Assembly (NCBI GenBank): GCA_020631675.1
Contig: JAHDGT010000108.1
Coordinates: 491-11,185, forward strand
DNA length: 10,695 nt
From: Bacteroidota bacterium
GTDB taxonomy: Bacteria; Bacteroidota; Bacteroidia; Chitinophagales; UBA2359
Direction of reading: 5' to 3'
This document shows, one piece after another, positions 6,792 to 10,695 of the stretch. How positions within the stretch are numbered: the first letter of the stretch is position 1; each line of letters begins with the position of its first letter. The position numbers and the translations under genes were made by a program. Under the pieces are notes generated by a model. The model worked only from the letters and a program-made list of their open reading frames with translations. It was not told the origin of the DNA and ran no database searches.

Positions 6792-7550
6792 TCAAGACAT
6801 CCGCTTTGTTATCATCTGTTCTAACTCTTTGCGTTTACTTCTGCTAATAGGGATGTCATGCCCCTGAATGCGAAGCATATAATGCTTCAAATCCAGCGAA
6901 TCGATATGCTTTAACTGAATGATGTATTGACGGTGTATTCTGAAGAAAATGTCTTTTGGCAAAAGCTTCTCCATTTTAGAAATGGTAATTCTCGAAAGAA
7001 AAGTCTGCTCATCACTCACATAGGTCTCGCAATAATTATCATTTGATTTGATGAATAAAATATCGGTTAAAGATACCTTATGGAAGGATTGCCGCTTTTT
7101 AAAGAAGTAATGTTCATTGAATAAAAAACTGTCTTTACCTGAAGTCATATGGTCCAAAACCTCGGCTTGAGGATTGAAGCTTCTAGATATGATATTATCA
7201 ATCTGTTCAGAGAGCATTTTCTTCTCCAGTGGTTTGACGAGAAAACCGGCCATCTGTGAGCTTTGAGCAATATCTCTAGTGCGCTGATCGCTATAAGAAG
7301 TAATGTAAAGAATAGGTATTTTAAGATGTTTGATCTTTTGACCGATTTCTAAACCACTCAACTTGCCTTTTATATCTATGTCCATTATGATAAAATCCGG
7401 ACTGCTACTATAAATCCAGTCCAAGGCATCTCCTGAGTTATCTACCAACTCTAATACGGTATAGTTAAGCTCTTCTACGAGCATTTTCAACTCTAATCCG
7501 AACGAAAAGTTATCCTCTACTATTAAAACTTTGAGATTGAATGCATCCAT
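6792..7550 (-). CDS. LytTR-family response regulator (REC-LytTR)
   Basis: This is a 252-residue two-domain regulator. The receiver domain (about 7-122) has the acidic pair E12/D13, the phospho-acceptor D57 in IIMDI, T84 in YITSYSD and K106 in the LVKPL motif, so it should be phosphorylatable. The LytTR DNA-binding domain (about 147-250) shows the family's ILFIKSNDNYCETY strand and the FRIHRQYII motif. LytTR proteins bind pairs of direct repeats spaced about two helical turns apart, and three such repeats lie 51-101 bases upstream of the start codon. It is convergent with the HK2-HK3 unit, with 14 bases between the stop codons. Phosphate donors are likely HK3 and/or HK1 (inference). Autoregulation is suggested by the upstream repeats. 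Target genes outside this window are unknown. Confidence 0.95.
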   Translation of the reverse strand: MDAFNLKVLIVEDNFSFGLELKMLVEELNYTVLELVDNSGDALDWIYSSSPDFIIMDIDIKGKLSGLEIGQKIKHLKIPILYITSYSDQRTRDIAQSSQMAGFLVKPLEKKMLSEQIDNIISRSFNPQAEVLDHMTSGKDSFLFNEHYFFKKRQSFHKVSLTDILFIKSNDNYCETYVSDEQTFLSRITISKMEKLLPKDIFFRIHRQYIIQLKHIDSLDLKHYMLRIQGHDIPISRSKRKELEQMITKRMS

Positions 7551-7585
7551 GTTGTATAGGTCTATTGGCGATTTTTTGGACTTTC

Positions 7586-7593
7586 CGAATTTA
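7586..7593 (-). promoter_or_regulatory. Possible -7 element of the response-regulator promoter
   Basis: On the minus strand the sequence TAAATTCG differs at one base from the Bacteroidota -7 consensus TAnnTTTG. It is 36 bases upstream of the ATG. The nearest of the three direct repeats (7601-7609) would then cover the region where the -33 element is expected, which fits control by a bound regulator. I see no clear -33 match, so this is tentative. Confidence 0.3.
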
Positions 7594-7600
7594 TAGAATT

Positions 7601-7651
7601 AGTGGTGAAAAACCAGATTAAAGTGGTGAATCGCGAAGATATAGTGGCGAA
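7601..7651 (-). promoter_or_regulatory. Three 21-bp-period direct repeats, putative LytTR operator
   Basis: AGTGGTGAA occurs at 7601-7609 and 7622-7630, and AGTGGCGAA at 7643-7651, with 12-base spacers and an exact 21-base period. Read on the regulator's own strand the core is TTC(A/G)CCACT. LytTR regulators bind direct repeats about 21 bp apart. From memory, the E. coli LytTR regulator BtsR/YehT uses ACC(G/A)CT(C/T)A twice with 13 bases between, which resembles this core and period. The site lies just upstream of the LytTR regulator gene and points to autoregulation. It might also act on the divergent lipoprotein gene, 188 bases further on. Confidence 0.65.
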
Positions 7652-7839
7652 TTGTGATGTATTTATTTTGAAGATATTAGTTAGTTTTAGCTATGTGTTT
7701 GTGTCCAAGTTCAGTTAAGTGCTTTTGTCTATTACCAAACAATAATTCGATTTTTCTACCTTCGCTACTAACCTTATGTTTTAATTTGCGTTATCCTTAA
7801 AGATTACAAGAAATTCCCTTTAAAATCACTTCAAGATAT
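7652..7839. other. AT-rich intergenic leader of the MbnP-like gene
   Basis: No gene, RNA or strong repeat is visible. TTAATTTG (7781-7788) is one base off the TAnnTTTG -7 consensus and would give a leader of about 45 bases for the gene starting at 7840, but no matching -33 element is seen at the usual spacing. TACCTTCG (7757-7764) is an equally weak alternative. Confidence 0.3.
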
Positions 7840-8577
7840 ATGTCGTTCAAACACTTAATACTAGCTATTATCAGTAGTCTACTGATCATTGGATTTACTG
7901 CTTGTGATGATAGCACAGACCCAGAAACAGTGGATCGAGAGGTGACTGTCAATTTCTCATTGCTACAAAACGGACAACAACTGAACTTGAATACTGATTA
8001 TGAAAGAGATCCGGATCAAACTTTCAATATAGATCTGGTGAAATTCTACATCAGTACATTTACTTTGGCAAATACGGATACTTCAGTTTTGCTGAGTGAT
8101 GTAGAGCTAATCGACTTAAAAGAGTCTCCGAATTTTACCGCAACTATCCCGCAAGGAGATTATCAAGAATTAAATTTCATCATCGGACTTACGCCTGAAC
8201 AGAATGCGATTGATCCGGCTACGATCTCAGTAGATGAACCTCTTGGTCCAAGTGATCAGATGTGGTGGGGATGGACAGCCAGACATATATACTTTAAACT
8301 AGAGGGTGCTGTAGATGATGACCCGGATGCTCCCTTCTTAGGAAAGTTTTTTATTTACCATGTTGGTAGAGATGATATGTCCAGAAGTGTTGAGATGAAT
8401 AACTTAGCAATAAGCATTTCAGAAGATCAAACAAATATTAATGTGGGTATAGATTGGGACATTTTCACTCAAGGTATTGATCTGATCGATGAAAACTTCA
8501 CCCACTCCAGCGGCGATGAGGTTGAACTCGCCATTGATCTTGCTGATAATTTCGCGGGAGCTATATCAGTTCAATAA
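7840..8577 (+). CDS. MbnP-like putative copper-binding lipoprotein
   Basis: The protein has 245 residues. Its N-terminal hydrophobic segment ends in GFTAC, placing a lipidated Cys at position 22. The following DDSTD is acidic, as in surface-export signals of some Bacteroidota lipoproteins, though it is not an exact match. The order of features fits the MbnP-like family: VKFYISTFTLAN with a following VELIDL strand, IPQGDYQELNFIIG, then MWWGWTARHIYFKLEG (Trp142, Trp143 and Trp145), FIYHVG with His174, and a C-terminal ELAIDLADNF. Characterised MbnP is a periplasmic copper protein that works with the dihaem enzyme MbnH, which oxidises a Trp of MbnP. No MbnH-like or TonB-type partner is in this window, so copper binding is only inferred. 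It is divergent from the LytTR regulator and convergent with the methyltransferase gene, 3 bases from its stop. Confidence 0.85.
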   Translation: MSFKHLILAIISSLLIIGFTACDDSTDPETVDREVTVNFSLLQNGQQLNLNTDYERDPDQTFNIDLVKFYISTFTLANTDTSVLLSDVELIDLKESPNFTATIPQGDYQELNFIIGLTPEQNAIDPATISVDEPLGPSDQMWWGWTARHIYFKLEGAVDDDPDAPFLGKFFIYHVGRDDMSRSVEMNNLAISISEDQTNINVGIDWDIFTQGIDLIDENFTHSSGDEVELAIDLADNFAGAISVQ

Positions 8578-8580
8578 AAC

Positions 8581-9810
8581 TCATCTCATCAACTTATAAC
8601 ACCCACTTTTCAAGTAAGCACCCTCATTAAATCCTACGGGGTGGTCTACATCGTGTTGGTTTCTCCATAAACAGTTGTAAATGCGGTTTGAAGCACGTAA
8701 ACTCCGTTCACATACCGCATGGAATTGCTCGCTACTTACTCTTGCCGAACAAGAAGAAAGTAATAATAAGCCATGCGGACTGACCAGTGGTAATACTGCC
8801 TCATGTAAACGAGCATAAGCTAATAAAGCTCTATCCACCTCATTCGCCTTCTTTGCGAATGAGGGCGGGTCAACAATTACCACATCAAACAATTTCCCCT
8901 TTCTTTTCAATTGTTCAATACCTTCAAAAGCGTCTGCTACCATTGGGTGATGCTTTCCTTTAGTCGCATTCAGTTCCACATTCAATTTGGCCATTTTCAT
9001 AGCCTGCGCACTAATGTCTATACTCGTTACACTACTTGCCTCCCCACACAGTGCATGTACGGAAAACCCGCCCGCATAAGAAAAGATATCCAACACATCA
9101 GCACCAGTTGAATTTTCACCAACGAATTTCCTATTGTGTCTTTGGTCTAAGAAAAATCCGGTTTTATGCCCATGAAGCACATTGCATTGAAAGTGTACGC
9201 CATATTCTAAAAATCGCTTTTCCCCCGATCCCACATCACCAACTAAAGTCATCCCATCCTTTAAACCGAATACACTGAAATCCCTTTGTACCCTTCTGCT
9301 CAATCGAAGAACGACATTCTCTGCTGCGGTGATGCTTTGCAAATGTTCGATCATACCTACTAAATAGGGTATCCAAATAGGAGAGTAGAGCTTGATCACC
9401 AAGGTATCCGCATACAGATCCGCGATAAATGCAGGTAGACCATCATTCTCCCCATGAATCACACGGTAGGCATTGGTATTACTGTCCATCAAAGGTTTTC
9501 GCAGTGAATACGATAGGTCAATTTTTTGATTCAACCAATCCGCATCTATTTTAGCCGGAGATCCACTGTGTAACAGCTTTATCCGAATAGGAGAGGAGGC
9601 ATCATATAAACCACAGCCTAAAAAGCGATTTTTTCGCTGATCAAAAACTATTGCAAGATCTCCGTTCTTAGCTTCCCCTTTTACTTGTAACACACTTTTA
9701 TCATACACCCATGGATGCCCTGATTTAAGATGTCGCTCTGCATCTTTCGTTAACTTGACAGCGACCCGATTTACAGGCAATTGTGATATAGATGATAGTT
9801 GGAAAGACAT
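8581..9810 (-). CDS. rlmI: RlmI-like class I SAM-dependent 23S rRNA methyltransferase (PUA plus Rossmann fold)
   Basis: The protein has 409 residues, close to the about 396 of E. coli RlmI. The N-terminal PUA domain (about 15-85) starts with KDAERHLKSGHPWVYDKSV. The middle part carries YRVIHGENDGLPAFIADLY. The family signature HGHKTGFFLDQR is at 213-224, SAM motif I DIFSYAGGFS at 241-250, the ribose-binding acidic residue in SIDIS at 265, motif IV DPPSF at 314-318 and the SSCS motif with Cys354 at 352-355. The C-terminal DHPVGFNEGAYLK also matches RlmI. In E. coli this enzyme makes 5-methylcytosine at position 1962 of 23S rRNA; the same target here is inferred. Its stop codon is 3 bases from that of the convergent lipoprotein gene. 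The family is near certain; the exact modified base is less so. Confidence 0.93.
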   Translation of the reverse strand: MSFQLSSISQLPVNRVAVKLTKDAERHLKSGHPWVYDKSVLQVKGEAKNGDLAIVFDQRKNRFLGCGLYDASSPIRIKLLHSGSPAKIDADWLNQKIDLSYSLRKPLMDSNTNAYRVIHGENDGLPAFIADLYADTLVIKLYSPIWIPYLVGMIEHLQSITAAENVVLRLSRRVQRDFSVFGLKDGMTLVGDVGSGEKRFLEYGVHFQCNVLHGHKTGFFLDQRHNRKFVGENSTGADVLDIFSYAGGFSVHALCGEASSVTSIDISAQAMKMAKLNVELNATKGKHHPMVADAFEGIEQLKRKGKLFDVVIVDPPSFAKKANEVDRALLAYARLHEAVLPLVSPHGLLLLSSCSARVSSEQFHAVCERSLRASNRIYNCLWRNQHDVDHPVGFNEGAYLKSGCYKLMR

Positions 9811-9881
9811 AATTTATGAATGAGATTGCTGGATGGGTTTTCAATTGCCTTTATTCGCTTTAAGGGCGGAGGCAAGGTAAA

Positions 9882-9928
9882 GTATAAAATCAAAACCTTT
9901 ATACACTATTAGTAGTTAAAAGCTAATA
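9882..9928. promoter_or_regulatory. Inverted repeats in the divergent promoter region between methyltransferase and peptidase genes
   Basis: GTATAAA (9882-9888) and TTTATAC (9898-9904) are perfect inverted repeats with a 9-base spacer. TATTAG (9907-9912) and CTAATA (9923-9928) form a second pair with a 10-base spacer. They lie midway between two divergent start codons and could be operators or fall within the promoters. AT-rich sequence gives such pairs by chance fairly often. Confidence 0.25.
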
Positions 9929-9967
9929 ATCCCTCAACAGCATCTACCTATTCCTTACCTTTACCAC

Positions 9968-10695
9968 ATGAAGCAGCGACTCCTTCCAGTCCTTTCATCA
10001 TATCTGTTATTATTCCTGTGCGCCTTTAATCTAAGCCTCAACGCACAAACAGATACCACTGCCCAAGAGTCAACAAAAGCACTCTCCGCTCGCACAGCAA
10101 GCTATGTGATCGATCTAAAACTAGATACCCTCAATAAGCAAGTCGAAGCCAAGCAGGAACTGACCTTTATCAATCCCTCGGCAGATACGATTCGTACACT
10201 GCCTTTTCATATGTATTACAACGCCTTCAAAAACAATAAAACTACTTTTTATAGTGGTCGGTTTTTTCCTAGAATAATGGCGGATAACGACTGGCGCAAA
10301 GACAAATGGGCGTGGATAGAAGTACTAAGCGCAACAGATGAAGCTGGTAATGATCTAATGCCCAAGGCAAAATACATCCAAGTTGATGATGGGAACCCAT
10401 ACGATCAGACCGTTTGGCAGATCACTTTAGAAGAACCCATCTTGCCCTATGATACGATCAGGGTGAATATGAATTGGAAATCAGCCATACCGCCTCTCCA
10501 GGTCAGGACAGGCTATAGCCGCTCTTACTACTTCATGGTACAATGGTTCCCTAAACTAGGGGTCTACGAACCAGCAGGCACCCGCTTCGCCGAAAAAGGA
10601 CAATGGAATTGCCACCAGTACCATTCCAATACAGAGTATTTCGGGGAATTCGGTAATTACAAAGTCAGTATGGATGTGCCTACGGGTATGCTATT
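9968..10695 (+). CDS. M1-family metallopeptidase, N-terminal part (runs off the window)
   Basis: From the ATG at 9968 the frame stays open to the window end, giving 242 complete codons. A signal peptide covers residues 1-26 (MKQRLL, a hydrophobic core, then NLSLNA before QTDTT), so the enzyme is exported. The mature start follows the N-terminal beta domain of bacteroidotal M1 (gluzincin) aminopeptidase-like proteins: SYVIDLKLDTLNKQVEAKQE, TFINPSADTIRTLPFHMYYN, then YFMVQWFPKLGVYEPAG and NTEYFGEFGNYKVSMDVP. The catalytic HExxH...E zinc site would lie beyond the right edge, so activity cannot be judged. It is divergent from the methyltransferase gene, with 157 bases between start codons. It may trim peptides outside the cytoplasm; the exact substrate is unknown. 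Confidence 0.85.
   Translation, partial: MKQRLLPVLSSYLLLFLCAFNLSLNAQTDTTAQESTKALSARTASYVIDLKLDTLNKQVEAKQELTFINPSADTIRTLPFHMYYNAFKNNKTTFYSGRFFPRIMADNDWRKDKWAWIEVLSATDEAGNDLMPKAKYIQVDDGNPYDQTVWQITLEEPILPYDTIRVNMNWKSAIPPLQVRTGYSRSYYFMVQWFPKLGVYEPAGTRFAEKGQWNCHQYHSNTEYFGEFGNYKVSMDVPTGML

Noticed and set aside
7601..7651. CRISPR-like array
   Set aside because: Nine-base repeats with 12-base spacers are far too short, and there are no cas genes; a protein-binding operator explains them better.
8911..9278. Two overlapping plus-strand frames opposite the methyltransferase gene
   Set aside because: They are antisense to conserved RlmI motifs; their His/Pro-rich translations are typical of shadow frames.

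Overview
The window looks like a chromosomal piece from a member of the Bacteroidota, most likely a marine Cytophagales-type bacterium. The reasons are: AT-rich DNA; start codons without clear Shine-Dalgarno sequences; TPR-containing sensor kinases paired with a LytTR response regulator; a short-lipobox lipoprotein of the MbnP-like family; an HTTM (gamma-carboxylase-like) membrane protein; and an intergenic element carrying GGGTCGGGCTATCC and CTATCCCTCAC, which I recall from intergenic DNA of this phylum. No species can be named from the sequence alone.

Layout, left to right. The 3' part of an HTTM membrane protein gene (2-970, +) overlaps by ATGA the start of a TPR sensor histidine kinase, here called HK1 (967-3117, +). 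A 434-bp non-coding gap follows, holding a structured and partly GC-rich element (about 3222-3470). Next comes a two-gene unit. HK2 (3552-5654, +) is a TPR sensor whose kinase half has lost its phospho-acceptor His and its N, G1 and G2 boxes. HK3 (5662-6777, +) has a complete kinase core but no TPR sensor domain. Convergent to HK3 is a REC-LytTR response regulator (6792-7550, -). Its upstream region carries three direct repeats of AGTGG(T/C)GAA at an exact 21-bp period, the geometry expected for a LytTR operator. A 13-bp copy of the same sequence sits over the start codon of HK2.

The right part is more ordinary: an MbnP-like lipoprotein (7840-8577, +), a convergent RlmI-type 23S rRNA methyltransferase (8581-9810, -), and the first 242 codons of an exported M1-family metallopeptidase (9968 to the window edge, +).

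Working model (inference). HK1, HK2, HK3 and the LytTR regulator form one signalling cluster. HK2 could sense or scaffold and HK3 could supply catalysis, either in a mixed complex or as partners. The regulator would receive phosphate from HK3 and/or HK1 and bind its own 21-bp-repeat operator, with a possible half-site at HK2. The pairing of a catalytically dead TPR sensor with a sensor-less active kinase is the most unusual thing in the window.
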